DNA of 64,000 nucleotides, from NCBI GenBank assembly GCA_947450025.1, contig CANFTW010000004.1, forward strand, positions 1 through 64,000. Reading direction: 5' to 3'. Every line of letters starts with the position of its first letter. Position 1 is the stretch's first letter. The position numbers and the translations under genes are program-made. Shown one piece after another: positions 37,317 through 47,219 of the stretch. This stretch comes from Bacteroidota bacterium. Its GTDB lineage: Bacteria > Bacteroidota > Bacteroidia > B-17B0 > Aurantibacillaceae. Under the pieces are notes generated by a model, which was not told the origin of the DNA, searched no databases, and saw only the letters and a list, made by a program, of their open reading frames with translations.

Positions 37317-40300
37317 TTATTTTTTTAAAGAATCCTGTTTTGCTTCATATAACTGATCAAATAAATCCTTATCACCTTTCTGTTCTTTAAATTCAATTTT
37401 CATTTCATTTCCTGAATTTCCTTCTTGAATAGTTTTCATCGCTTTTTTAGCTTTTAACTTCTCTAATTTCGTTGTAGCTTCATCAATGAATTCCTGCTTA
37501 GGTTTTCCATCAATAACCGTTTGTAACATTAATTCAGCATCAGAATCATCCCCTTTAGAAATATATGAATCTGCTAACAATAATAATCCTTTCGTATTCC
37601 AATCATCATTAGAAAACTCATAACTAATTAAGCTACCAATCGTTTTTTCTACAGCCGTATAATCTTGTCGTGCTAGTTGAATTTTAGCCATATAATATAA
37701 GGCTTCAGCTCCTGTAATATTTTTAGCTGATTTATGTATTGTTTTAAACTCAATTAAAGCATCATCAAATCTATTTAATTCATATAATGATTTTGCTTTA
37801 TCATATTTAGCTTCATTTAATTGCTGCGGAGTAATTTTATCGGTGTTTAATACTTTAATTGCAAAATCAAGTGCGATATCAAATTTCTTTAAATTAAAAG
37901 CGCTTCGCATAACCCCTATTCTGCCTGTTAATTTATTAGATGGTGTTTCTGCAAACTCCTCCAATTTTTGATAAAGCGGTAATACTTCTTCATACTTTTT
38001 ATCCTTATATAACAAATAGGTTAATTTTAATAAAGCAATTTCTGAATAAATCCCTCTTGACTTACTAACGATGTATTGATAAGAAGGTATCGCTTTATCA
38101 TATTGACTATTGCCATATGCACACTCTGCTAAACAAAAATGGGCTTCTGAAATATATTTACCATCAGGATACTTCGAAATATAACTTTCAAATTTAGACA
38201 TGGCCTTATCACAATTTTTTTGATTATAATAAGCCTCCTTAGCCGATTCGTATAATGAAACCTCCAGTTCATTAACGCTTAAAGGATTTCCAATAGAAGT
38301 AAAGTATTTTTCTTTTCCTTCAATATCTCCCTTTTCATCATAAATTTTCTTAATCGTTTCAAGAACCTCTTTAGCCTCAGAACTTTTCGGGTCTTTTTTA
38401 ACTAACTGATCAAAATACAAAAAGGCTTTATCATCATCATTTTTATTAAAATACATCAATCCTAAACCCGCTAATGATGAATTTACATAGGATGTTTGGG
38501 AATAGTTATCTAATATTTTTTGGTAATAGATAATAGCATTATCCTTGTCTCCTAAATCATTATTATACGTTTCTGCGATGTTATAAACTGCCGAAGCCAC
38601 ATAGTTTGAATTAGGATATTTAGTTATCAATTGTTTTAAATCATTAATTTTTTCTAAATTATTTTTCAGTAAGCCACTACATAAGGCCTTCTGGTAAATA
38701 CAATAATCAACATCTAATAAATTTAAGGCGATAGCAGTCTCATAATAATCAGCAGCTTGAGGATACACATTATTCATAAAATAACTATCTGCCGTTCGAA
38801 TATTAGCATCAGCTATTTTTTTTGCATCATAGGCATTTTTAGACAATAAAAATTTACGAAATGAAATATTAGCATTCTCATAGTCTTTTTTACTTTTTAA
38901 CTGAAAATAAGCATATCCAATATTGTAATTAGATAAATCATATTCTTTTAAACTAATCGCACCTTCATTAATCTGAAAAGTCTTCCAAATTTCAATAGCT
39001 GTTAAATAATCTTTTTTGATATACGAAATTTCGCCTAACCAATATTGAGACAAGGCATTAAATGTTTTATCGAAATTAACCGACAATGATTTTTTAAAAT
39101 AACGCATAGCGCTATCCAAATCAAGATTATTAAAATACTCGACACCTTTAAAATAAATTAATTTTTGGTAGGTAATTTTTAATATAGGATCTAAGGGTTT
39201 AATTTTCTCGATAGAGGCAATAGCTTGAGAATAATTTTTGGTAGTAGAATAGACATTGACTAAATAATTGTAAGCTTCCGCTTTTCGAGAAGAATTTGGA
39301 TACTCGTTTATGTATTTTTGAAAAGCAACTACGGCATCATTATAAGGAGCAAAAGATAATTCATAACATAGCTTAGCATAACTAAACAAGGCATCTTCTG
39401 AAATAATTGAATCATAAGATGAATTAGATGCTGCGTAAAAAGCATTGCGCGCTTTTGTTTTATTATTTGATTTAATATGACAGTCAGCTAAATGATACCA
39501 TGCATTTTGAGCTAAACTATCTTTTGCTTCAGTTGCCTTTTCGAAATTTAAAATCGCATTTTTATAATCTTTAATTTGATAATAACAATATCCAATTTCA
39601 TAACTTCCAGTTGTATTAAAGCCTCCACCAGATGTTTCAGATTTCTTAAAATACGAAAGAGCATTTCCGAAATCTTTTAAATTAAAGTATGATTCACCAA
39701 TCATTCTGTTAATCTCGCTCTCTTTTTGAATTTTGGAAGAATCATTTAATAAAGCAGGAGCATTTTTAACTACCTCAGAATATTTACCTTGAATAAAATA
39801 AATTTGAGTGATATAATAAGGGACAATCGTACCAAATGTTTCATCATTGGCTAAACGATTAAATCCTTGTAAAGCAATTTCGTATTTCTTTTCCTGATAA
39901 GCTATATGAGAGTAATAATAATTAGCTGGAGCAGCATATTTATTATCAACATCTTTTATTTCAAACAAATCTAATTTAGATTTCTCAAAATTTCCAACTG
40001 TAAAATAACTATAACCTCTCTTAAAATATAACTCTGCTAAATTCTCTTTACTCAATTCATAAATATCTACTTTTTCCAAATACTGAATTGATTCGTCATA
40101 TTTCTTTTTTCTAAAATTAGATTTTCCTAAATAAAAATAAGCCCATTTTACTTTATTACTCTCTTGGTGACGTTCTATGAATTCCTTCATTCTCCACTCG
40201 CCATCTTTATGAAATAGCTCTATACCACAGGCGGCAGCGTAATACTCTGCATCTGTTTTTAATAATGTGTTACCTTTTACAGAAGCCATGTAATCAATAA

Positions 40301-40457
40301 ATGATTTTTGAGCAGCGGTATATTGTTTCTTATCAAATAATTCTAATCCTATTTTATAAGAAGCGTCCTTGTCTAAATAAATTTGCGTTTTTTGAGCAAA
40401 TCCTATACCCGTCAACGTGAGTAATAACAAGCCAATAAGATATTTTTTAATCATCAT
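37317..40457 (-). CDS. giant periplasmic TPR protein
   Basis: The 1046-residue protein has a signal peptide (cut near GIGFAQ, residue 21) and about 25 TPR or TPR-like repeats along its whole length, with clear units such as AIIYYQKILDNYSQTSYV and AIPSYQYIVSKS, ending in a charged Lys/Glu-rich tail. It should be periplasmic or attached to the outer membrane. Its operon partner is the barrel gene (29-base gap), and it is divergent from ftsE (222 bases). It may work as a scaffold in envelope building near division sites, but that is only suggested by context. Confidence 0.85.
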   Translation of the reverse strand: MMIKKYLIGLLLLTLTGIGFAQKTQIYLDKDASYKIGLELFDKKQYTAAQKSFIDYMASVKGNTLLKTDAEYYAAACGIELFHKDGEWRMKEFIERHQESNKVKWAYFYLGKSNFRKKKYDESIQYLEKVDIYELSKENLAELYFKRGYSYFTVGNFEKSKLDLFEIKDVDNKYAAPANYYYSHIAYQEKKYEIALQGFNRLANDETFGTIVPYYITQIYFIQGKYSEVVKNAPALLNDSSKIQKESEINRMIGESYFNLKDFGNALSYFKKSETSGGGFNTTGSYEIGYCYYQIKDYKNAILNFEKATEAKDSLAQNAWYHLADCHIKSNNKTKARNAFYAASNSSYDSIISEDALFSYAKLCYELSFAPYNDAVVAFQKYINEYPNSSRKAEAYNYLVNVYSTTKNYSQAIASIEKIKPLDPILKITYQKLIYFKGVEYFNNLDLDSAMRYFKKSLSVNFDKTFNALSQYWLGEISYIKKDYLTAIEIWKTFQINEGAISLKEYDLSNYNIGYAYFQLKSKKDYENANISFRKFLLSKNAYDAKKIADANIRTADSYFMNNVYPQAADYYETAIALNLLDVDYCIYQKALCSGLLKNNLEKINDLKQLITKYPNSNYVASAVYNIAETYNNDLGDKDNAIIYYQKILDNYSQTSYVNSSLAGLGLMYFNKNDDDKAFLYFDQLVKKDPKSSEAKEVLETIKKIYDEKGDIEGKEKYFTSIGNPLSVNELEVSLYESAKEAYYNQKNCDKAMSKFESYISKYPDGKYISEAHFCLAECAYGNSQYDKAIPSYQYIVSKSRGIYSEIALLKLTYLLYKDKKYEEVLPLYQKLEEFAETPSNKLTGRIGVMRSAFNLKKFDIALDFAIKVLNTDKITPQQLNEAKYDKAKSLYELNRFDDALIEFKTIHKSAKNITGAEALYYMAKIQLARQDYTAVEKTIGSLISYEFSNDDWNTKGLLLLADSYISKGDDSDAELMLQTVIDGKPKQEFIDEATTKLEKLKAKKAMKTIQEGNSGNEMKIEFKEQKGDKDLFDQLYEAKQDSLKK

Positions 40458-40679
40458 ACTATATATAATCGTCTATAAATAATTGGTTACAATAAAAAAT
40501 CTTAAAAAAATTTTATTGCAACTTTTCTCCTTTAAAATCTGTTCTTAAAAATAGTCGTCAAATAAGTTCACATAACATATTGATTATGTAGTTATTAACC
40601 CATCCTTGTTAAAACATGAAGTGACGCAATCCTTAAATTAACTGAATAACTCTCTAACTTCACAACACAATTATTTATT

Positions 40680-41363
40680 ATGATTAACGAACCTGTTATT
40701 GAATTTAAAGACGCTACCATTTTTCAGGGTGATGTTCCTGTGATTACTCAGTTAAACTTAACACTGCATAAAGGTGAATTTGTTTATTTATTAGGGAAAA
40801 CTGGAAGTGGAAAAAGTAGTTTACTGAAAACTATTTATGGTGACATTGAGCTAACTCAAGGGTCAGGAGAAGTTGCGGGCTTCAAACTTCATAATTTAAA
40901 ACGTAAAGAGATCCCATTTTTACGTCGCAAATTAGGTATTGTTTTTCAAGATTTTCAATTACTGAGCGATAGAAACGTTTTTGAAAATTTGAGATTTGTA
41001 ATGAAAGCAACAGGTTGGACAGATGAAATAAAAATTAAGGCTAGAGTCAAAGATGTATTATCTAAAGTTGGATTAGAAAGCAAAGAACAAGCCATGTCCT
41101 TTCAATTATCTGGCGGAGAGCAACAACGAATCAGTATTGCCAGAGCGTTAATTAACGAGCCTGAAATTATTTTAGCGGATGAGCCAACTGGGAATCTAGA
41201 TCCAGAAACCTCTGAAGAAATTATGAAAATATTATTAGACATTAGCAAACAAGGTCGTTGTATTTTATTTGCTACGCATGATTTATTATTATATAGTAAG
41301 TTTCCTGCAAGAACCTTGATGTGTGATAATACAAAAATTGCAGATAGTATTTCTCTAAAATAA
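40680..41363 (+). CDS. ftsE: FtsE-like ABC transporter ATPase
   Basis: The 227-residue ATPase has Walker A GKTGSGKSS, the Q-loop VFQDFQLL, signature LSGGEQQR, Walker B IILADEPTGNLD and the switch His in FATHDL. The sequence LLSDRNVFENL is characteristic of FtsE among ABC ATPases. FtsE works with the membrane protein FtsX to activate peptidoglycan hydrolases during division; no ftsX is adjacent, as is usual in Bacteroidota. It overlaps by zero bases with the next gene, which begins right after its stop. Confidence 0.9.
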   Translation: MINEPVIEFKDATIFQGDVPVITQLNLTLHKGEFVYLLGKTGSGKSSLLKTIYGDIELTQGSGEVAGFKLHNLKRKEIPFLRRKLGIVFQDFQLLSDRNVFENLRFVMKATGWTDEIKIKARVKDVLSKVGLESKEQAMSFQLSGGEQQRISIARALINEPEIILADEPTGNLDPETSEEIMKILLDISKQGRCILFATHDLLLYSKFPARTLMCDNTKIADSISLK

Positions 41364-41858
41364 ATGAAAGACGCTTTTGATATCTCTTATTATCTTTCAC
41401 CCATTGGATTAATTCAAATAAAAAGTATTAATCATAAAATCTGTTCGGTATTATTTGTCGAAAAAGAAACAGAAGCACTAATGATTGACTCTCCTTTGAA
41501 TAAGGAATGCATCAAACAATTAAAAGAATACTTTTTGGGTACTCGTTTACATTTTGATTTACCTTATTTTCAAATCGGAACCGACTTTCAACAAAAAGTT
41601 TGGCATGAGGTTTCAAAAATTACTTACGGAGACACTAGTACCTATGCTCTATTAGCTCATAAAATCGGTGATATTAAAAGTATTAGAGCAATAGGAACTA
41701 CGAACGGTAAAAATAAAATTGCTATTATTGTTCCATGCCATCGTGTGATTGGCACAGATGGAAGTTTAACAGGTTATGCTTGGGGACTGGATAAAAAAGA
41801 ATGGTTACTAAAGCATGAAATAGCTCATTCGGGGCCTGTTGATGGTAGATTGTTTTAG
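41364..41858 (+). CDS. ogt: methylated-DNA-protein-cysteine methyltransferase
   Basis: The 164-residue protein has the alkyl acceptor motif VPCHRVIG (C125), the helix-turn-helix region KVWHEVSKITYGDTSTY, and the DNA-binding Arg in IRAIGTTNGKN. It removes O6-alkyl groups from guanine by transferring them irreversibly to its own Cys. Length is normal for the Ogt/MGMT group without an Ada domain. It begins with ATG immediately after the ftsE stop and should be translated from the same message. Many family members have N at the position before the PCHR loop (here AII), a minor variation. Confidence 0.93.
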   Translation: MKDAFDISYYLSPIGLIQIKSINHKICSVLFVEKETEALMIDSPLNKECIKQLKEYFLGTRLHFDLPYFQIGTDFQQKVWHEVSKITYGDTSTYALLAHKIGDIKSIRAIGTTNGKNKIAIIVPCHRVIGTDGSLTGYAWGLDKKEWLLKHEIAHSGPVDGRLF

Positions 41859-41893
41859 AAATAAGGCTTCGACTTCGATCAACCTAGCATAAA

Positions 41894-43537
41894 TTATTTT
41901 ACTTTTTCCAATTTCACATACACATTTCTATCTAATGAAATAGTTTTTGATTTATTTTTTAAATCAATCGATTGCCATTGAATAGTTGGATTAATCCAAT
42001 AATCAGTATTAATTTTTACTGGCATGTTAAACTCATTGATGCAATTTATATATCTAAACAATAATTTATGATTCTTTATTTTGTATTGAAGAACTGGTAT
42101 TTGGGTTGTTCTCAAATACTGATTAAATAAAGGCGTAAAATTAATTTCTGTGCTTTTATTAATAAAAGATTCTAACTCTTTTGTAGAAACCGTTTTGTGA
42201 TAAAAAGTTTGATTCATTTCTCTTAACAACATCCTAAATTTATCATCATTATTCATCACTTGCCTTATCATATGCACAACTTGACTTCCTTTGTTATACA
42301 TGTCTCCACTCCCCTCTTCATGCACCTCATATCTACCAATTATAGGAACATCATTACTAATGGATTTTTTCACTCCTTCACAGTAATCATTGCCAGCTTC
42401 TTTGCCAAATTCACATTCAGTAAATAAAACCTCTGCATAAGAAGTAAATCCTTCGTGAATCCAATTATCAGCAACATCACTCGCGGTAATATTATTTCCA
42501 AACCATTCATGCCCACTTTCGTGCACAACAATAAAATCCCATTTCATACCCCAGCCTGTATTGGATAAATCACGCCCAGCGTAGCCATTTAAATAATAAT
42601 TCCCATAGGCGACATTACTTTGATGTTCCATTCCTAAATAAGGTGCTTCTACAATTTTATAGGAATCTTCATAAAAAGGATAAGGACCAAACCAATGCTC
42701 AAAACATTTGATTGTTTTAATCACGTTAGGTTTTAAATGATTAATTGCTTTTTGTTGATGATAACTCAATACCCAATAATCAGTAATTAATTTACCTTTT
42801 TCTCCATTAACAGAATCATGCAACAAAGTATACTTACCTATATATGGAACAATGTTATAATTGTTTATTGGATTTACAACAAGCCAACTATATTGGTCAT
42901 ATCCACTATTTAATGATGTTTTTTTAGCTAAGCGTCCATTACCAATACCAACTAAAGTGTCAGGAACGATTATATTTAGGATGGTCGCATTATCTGGCTC
43001 ATCACTTTGCAAATCTTTGCATGGATACCAAATACTAGGTCCATTTCCTTGACAAGCAACACTCATCCATGGATTCCCTAATGAATCCTTTTTCCAAACC
43101 CAACCTCCGTCCCATGGCGGATTTGAAGCTTCTTTGGGTTTACCTGAAAAATAAACTTTTAAAACATGCCGAGAATTTTTATACTGATTTTGTAAAAAAA
43201 TCATCCATCGATTATGATACTTTACAAATGAATTGATTTTTACCTCATCATAAAAAACACTATCGATAGCCATTGGAAATTGCAAATCTAATTGCATCGC
43301 TTGAAGAGAATCTCCTTTTAAAACAGTATACTCAATGACATTAACGCCAGTTAAAGTTTTACTCTTATAATCTGGTTTAACCGTTAAGTTATAGACTTTA
43401 ACATCCCACCAAGACCGATATAAATGATTACTCCCAAGAAGTGAATCTTCTCTTGTGAAAAATTTAGTTTGAGAAAATATATTAAAATGGCTAAATACAA
43501 ATAAAAATAATAAGGCTTTTATGAAGGCTTTATTCAT
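41894..43537 (-). CDS. secreted M1-family metallopeptidase
   Basis: From the ATG at 43537 the product has 547 residues with a signal peptide, and the gluzincin active site HESGH-x18-E is present (H339, H343 and E362 in IHEGFTSYAE when counted from the ATG start), followed by the family helix. The exopeptidase GxMEN loop region is seen as LGMEHQSNVAYG. M1 enzymes are mostly aminopeptidases; the secretion signal suggests a periplasmic or extracellular peptide-degrading role. It is a short member with no ERAP-like C-terminal domain. It lies 32 bases downstream of the DUF922 gene and is convergent with ogt. Confidence 0.9.
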   Translation of the reverse strand: MNKAFIKALLFLFVFSHFNIFSQTKFFTREDSLLGSNHLYRSWWDVKVYNLTVKPDYKSKTLTGVNVIEYTVLKGDSLQAMQLDLQFPMAIDSVFYDEVKINSFVKYHNRWMIFLQNQYKNSRHVLKVYFSGKPKEASNPPWDGGWVWKKDSLGNPWMSVACQGNGPSIWYPCKDLQSDEPDNATILNIIVPDTLVGIGNGRLAKKTSLNSGYDQYSWLVVNPINNYNIVPYIGKYTLLHDSVNGEKGKLITDYWVLSYHQQKAINHLKPNVIKTIKCFEHWFGPYPFYEDSYKIVEAPYLGMEHQSNVAYGNYYLNGYAGRDLSNTGWGMKWDFIVVHESGHEWFGNNITASDVADNWIHEGFTSYAEVLFTECEFGKEAGNDYCEGVKKSISNDVPIIGRYEVHEEGSGDMYNKGSQVVHMIRQVMNNDDKFRMLLREMNQTFYHKTVSTKELESFINKSTEINFTPLFNQYLRTTQIPVLQYKIKNHKLLFRYINCINEFNMPVKINTDYWINPTIQWQSIDLKNKSKTISLDRNVYVKLEKVK

Positions 43538-43569
43538 ACTTAGCTGACAAAAAACAATCAATATTCAAT

Positions 43570-44151
43570 TTACTTAGCAATATCAATCGCAGATGATTTA
43601 TAATCATCTAAATCTTTGATTTGCTGTTGAATGGATTCATTCCATATAGCCTGCTTTGCTGAATTTAAGCCATGTTCTGTTTCTTTATCATATTTCTCTT
43701 GCTCTTTCATTAATTGCGTGTTGATTGTATTATACATTCGTTCAATTTCAAACTGTAGTTTTTTTACTTTCTTGAAATCGGTATCCGCTAATTTTTTTCT
43801 AAGCTTTCGAGCATATAACTCGCAAATATCAAAATGAATTTGCTCATGTTTTAAAACATATTCAGAATATTTTGTGATATATGATTTTGATTTTACAAAT
43901 AGGGCTTCAACATAAAATATTAATGCACCATCACTTTCGCCAGGATAAATAAAAATTCCAGAAGCTGTAAATCCTAATGGTCCATTCGCTTTACCTCTTG
44001 CTTTAAAATCTTCCTTTTTTAATAAAGAATCTGGTTTCCAGATAATCGTATCATTCTTAAATTTTCGTATTGTTGGTCTTATCTGTGCCTTTTGAGAGAA
44101 TGCAGTGATTGTAAAAACTAAAAAAAGACTAGCTAATAAAAAATTTTTCAT
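43570..44151 (-). CDS. secreted DUF922-type putative zinc protease
   Basis: The 193-residue product has a signal peptide (cut after AFSQ, residue 20) and the metal-binding motif HEQIH (H102, E103, H106) in a family pattern that starts LVFTI and continues with HFDICELYARKL. DUF922 proteins resemble small zinc proteases; activity is not established. It is followed by an M1 peptidase after 32 bases, so both could take part in protein turnover in the periplasm. A Lys/Glu-rich helical C-terminus is probably a coiled coil. Confidence 0.75.
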   Translation of the reverse strand: MKNFLLASLFLVFTITAFSQKAQIRPTIRKFKNDTIIWKPDSLLKKEDFKARGKANGPLGFTASGIFIYPGESDGALIFYVEALFVKSKSYITKYSEYVLKHEQIHFDICELYARKLRKKLADTDFKKVKKLQFEIERMYNTINTQLMKEQEKYDKETEHGLNSAKQAIWNESIQQQIKDLDDYKSSAIDIAK

Positions 44152-44242
44152 GTAAAAAATGCGTTAGTGTGATTAATTGATGTTAGGATATATGTTATTT
44201 GTAATAAAAGTAATTAATTGTTTTGATAAAAAATAAAAATTA

Positions 44243-46600
44243 TTATTTCCCTTCCTTAGCTTTTTGCATGGGATTTCCGCCTGTACTTTGTCCACGACCA
44301 ACTGTTTTACCTTTAAAGACATCAAAACGACTTGGAGCTTCTTTTACATTCCAAGTATTATTTTTTTCATCAATGTCGCAAGTTTCTTTGTTTGGATCAA
44401 AAACAATAGAAGTCACTTCTTTATTTTTCGAATAGGTCTTTATGACATTTCTTTCGTTCTTGCGCCATACATAAGCGTTTACTCTGTCAATCTCTGAAGT
44501 GCCATCTTTAAAATTCCATTGAATAATTAATGGCGTCACGCAACCTCCTTTATTGGTGAAATAAATTTCGTAATTGTATTTTCCTTTTATACTCGCAAAA
44601 GCAGAGTCATTTACTGCTTCTAAATTTTCATAACGATTTACTACTTTTTTCTCAACCTCTGTTTTTACTTCGGGTTTATAGAAATAATAAAAATCACGTA
44701 AAGTAGTATCCACATCTACTAAAAACTTTAAACCTTGCTCTCTGTTTCTGATTTTTGAAATGGGTTCAAATGCATCTTTAGCTCGTGGATAAATTCTCAT
44801 GGTATCCATTTTCACAGGCACTTCTTTATTATTAATTAAAGTATACGCTTTCACAGAATCAACAGATACATCTACTGGTTCGATATCAAAAAACCATGCT
44901 CTCCAATACCAATCTAAATCAACAGCACTCGCATCTTCCATCGTTCTAAAAAAATCAGCTGGCGTAGGATGTTTAAATGCCCAACGTGAACAATATTGTT
45001 TGAATGCAAAATCAAATAATTCGCGTCCCATAACTGTTTCACGTAAAATATTTAAAGCCGTGCAAGGTTTACCATAAGCGTTTGCACCAAAATTATTGAT
45101 ATTCTCACTATTCGTCATGATTGGTTCTAACTGGTCTTTTGGTAAACGCATATAATCCACCATTTTATGCGCAGGTCCACGATTAGAAGGATAATTATTA
45201 TCAAACTCTTGCTCTGTTAAAAATTGCACAAAGGTGTTTAGGCCTTCATCTAACCAGCTCCATTGACGCTCATCACTATTAATAATCATTGGAAAGAAGT
45301 TATGACCAACTTCATGAATAATCACCCCTATCATACCATATTTAGTTCCTTCGGTATAGGTACCGTCTTTTTCTGTTCTTCCAAAATTAAAACAAATCAT
45401 CGGATACTCCATTCCATTAGAGGCTTCAATACTTTGAGCAACAGGATAGATATAAGGTATCGTAAACTTTGAATAGGTTTTAATTGTATGCGCTACCGTT
45501 TTAGTTGAATACTTTCTATACAAACCATGAGCTTCTTTTCCATAAAAACTCATGCACATTACTTTTTTTCCTTCTACTTTAATTGGCATGGCATCCCACA
45601 TAAATTTACGAGAAGAGCCCCAAGCAAAATCCCTTACGCTATCTGCTTTAAAAATCCATGTTTTGGTTGCAGTGGATTTATTTTTTTCTGCTGCTGTACA
45701 TTCGTCTAAAGTCACAATTTCGGTAACATCTGCATAATTCGAATTTGCTTTTGTCCAACGTGTCATTTGACTTGGTGTTAAAACCTGCGCATAATTTTGG
45801 CACTCTCCCGTTGAGCAAACTAAATGATCTGCCGGTACCGTCATCTTAACAGTATAGTTTCCAAAAGCTAAAGCAAATTCTCCACGACCAGTAAATTGTT
45901 TGTTTTGCCATCCCTGAAAATCACTATAAACACACATACGAGGGTACCATTGCGTCATTGTAAATAAATAGTTGCCATCATCTTTAAAAAATTCGTAACC
46001 ACCACGTCCACCAACTTCCATACGGTTACCAATTTTATACTGCCATTTCACAACAAACTTCACTTTAGAATTTGGCATTAATGTTTTAGGCAAATCAATA
46101 CGCATCATCGTTTGATTAATTGTATATTTTAAAGGTTTTCCTAACTCATCTGTTACTGATAAAATTTGATCTCCCAATCCTTTTAATCGCTCATTCACAT
46201 CCATTCCTTTTGCCGAATTCAAATCATAAGGCGCACCCATTTTATTACTATCAAAAAAGTTAGCGTCGTTTGAAGGATTATGTTGATTTTCATCCAATTG
46301 CAGCCATAAATAATCTAATTTATCTGGCGAATAGTTATGATATGTTACCACTTCTTTTCCAATTAACATTAGATTCTTTTCATCTAATGTTGCTTCAATA
46401 TTATAATCAGCCTTTTGTTGCCAATACTTAGCACCTGGAGCCCCTGACGCTGTTCTTTGCTCATTAGGAGTTGGTAAAATGGTTCCTAGTTGCTCAAATT
46501 TATTCCCATGATTTGACATAGGATTGTTTTTAATGTTTTGGGCAACAACTGCAGATGCTGTTAAGCAAACAATAGATGTTAATTTTAAAAATCGAATCAT
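44243..46600 (-). CDS. secreted M1-family metallopeptidase (large)
   Basis: The 785-residue product starts at the ATG at 46600; a TTG at 46612 would overlap hupE by 11 bases. It has a signal peptide, an N-terminal beta domain, the active site VIIHEVGHNFF with the third ligand Glu in WLDEGLNTF, and the catalytic loop SNGMEYPMICF. The C-terminal tail ends in a basic stretch (GRGQSTGGNPMQ). This is the Bacteroidota M1 group that often occurs beside HupE and DUF6702 genes, as here. It is not closely related to the shorter M1 gene 0.7 kb away. Confidence 0.92.
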   Translation of the reverse strand: MIRFLKLTSIVCLTASAVVAQNIKNNPMSNHGNKFEQLGTILPTPNEQRTASGAPGAKYWQQKADYNIEATLDEKNLMLIGKEVVTYHNYSPDKLDYLWLQLDENQHNPSNDANFFDSNKMGAPYDLNSAKGMDVNERLKGLGDQILSVTDELGKPLKYTINQTMMRIDLPKTLMPNSKVKFVVKWQYKIGNRMEVGGRGGYEFFKDDGNYLFTMTQWYPRMCVYSDFQGWQNKQFTGRGEFALAFGNYTVKMTVPADHLVCSTGECQNYAQVLTPSQMTRWTKANSNYADVTEIVTLDECTAAEKNKSTATKTWIFKADSVRDFAWGSSRKFMWDAMPIKVEGKKVMCMSFYGKEAHGLYRKYSTKTVAHTIKTYSKFTIPYIYPVAQSIEASNGMEYPMICFNFGRTEKDGTYTEGTKYGMIGVIIHEVGHNFFPMIINSDERQWSWLDEGLNTFVQFLTEQEFDNNYPSNRGPAHKMVDYMRLPKDQLEPIMTNSENINNFGANAYGKPCTALNILRETVMGRELFDFAFKQYCSRWAFKHPTPADFFRTMEDASAVDLDWYWRAWFFDIEPVDVSVDSVKAYTLINNKEVPVKMDTMRIYPRAKDAFEPISKIRNREQGLKFLVDVDTTLRDFYYFYKPEVKTEVEKKVVNRYENLEAVNDSAFASIKGKYNYEIYFTNKGGCVTPLIIQWNFKDGTSEIDRVNAYVWRKNERNVIKTYSKNKEVTSIVFDPNKETCDIDEKNNTWNVKEAPSRFDVFKGKTVGRGQSTGGNPMQKAKEGK

Positions 46601-46601
46601 A

Positions 46602-47198
46602 TTATAAAGCAATTAATTGTTGTATAAATAATAAAGTTGAAACCAATAATACCGCTGAGGAAATAATCAATATCCCATCCGCTTTTTTGATTCTTGTAAA
46701 TCTAGCTAAAAAAACAGAAAATAAAAGCATTGTCCCAACGATAATTATCTGCCCAGTTTCTAATCCTAAATTAAATGAAAGCAAGGGAAATAGTATTTTT
46801 TCCTCCTTACCTAACAAAGATTTTAACAAATAAGAAAAACCCATTCCATGAATAAAGCCAAAAATCAAGGCAAGTGAATAGTTAAGATTATAATTAATTT
46901 TAGTCTGTGGTGTTTGTAATTTCTTGTGATAAACAATATTAACGAAACAAGTGATTATAATGGTTAAAGGAATCAATACCTCAATGAAAGATTGCCTTAT
47001 TGAAATAATCTCCCAAGTACTCAAAACTAATGTTAGGGAATGACCGATTGTAAAAGCTGTCACTAAGACTAATAATTTCTTCCAATCTTTTAATGAAAAC
47101 AACACACATAATGCCATTATATATAAAATATGATCGTAGCCATTCCAGTCTAAAATGTGCTGAAAACCAGTACTAAACCAAATCCAAAAATCGTTCAT
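46602..47198 (-). CDS. HupE/UreJ-family membrane protein
   Basis: The 198-residue protein has about six TM helices, the family segment WNGYDHILYI with its conserved His near the N-terminus, and FTIGHSLTL and GFIHGMGFS histidine motifs. HupE/UreJ proteins are thought to move nickel, but members of this Bacteroidota group are better known by context than by substrate. It is divergent from the DUF6702 gene, whose long reading frame overlaps it by 42 bases. It is directly upstream of the M1 peptidase (1-base gap). Confidence 0.87.
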   Translation of the reverse strand: MNDFWIWFSTGFQHILDWNGYDHILYIMALCVLFSLKDWKKLLVLVTAFTIGHSLTLVLSTWEIISIRQSFIEVLIPLTIIITCFVNIVYHKKLQTPQTKINYNLNYSLALIFGFIHGMGFSYLLKSLLGKEEKILFPLLSFNLGLETGQIIIVGTMLLFSVFLARFTRIKKADGILIISSAVLLVSTLLFIQQLIAL

Positions 47199-47208
47199 TT
47201 AAAATTGT

Positions 47209-47216
47209 TATTTTTG
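47209..47216 (+). promoter_or_regulatory. -7 promoter element for the DUF6702 gene
   Basis: TATTTTTG fits TAnnTTTG. It lies 11 bases beyond the hupE start, on the divergent side, and 3 bases before the GTG at 47220. It supports an initiation point near or after 47220 rather than at 47157. Confidence 0.45.
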
Positions 47217-47219
47217 CCT

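Noticed and set aside
44223-45737. Several short plus-strand frames
   Set aside because: They are antisense to the M1 peptidase gene, which has full catalytic motifs.
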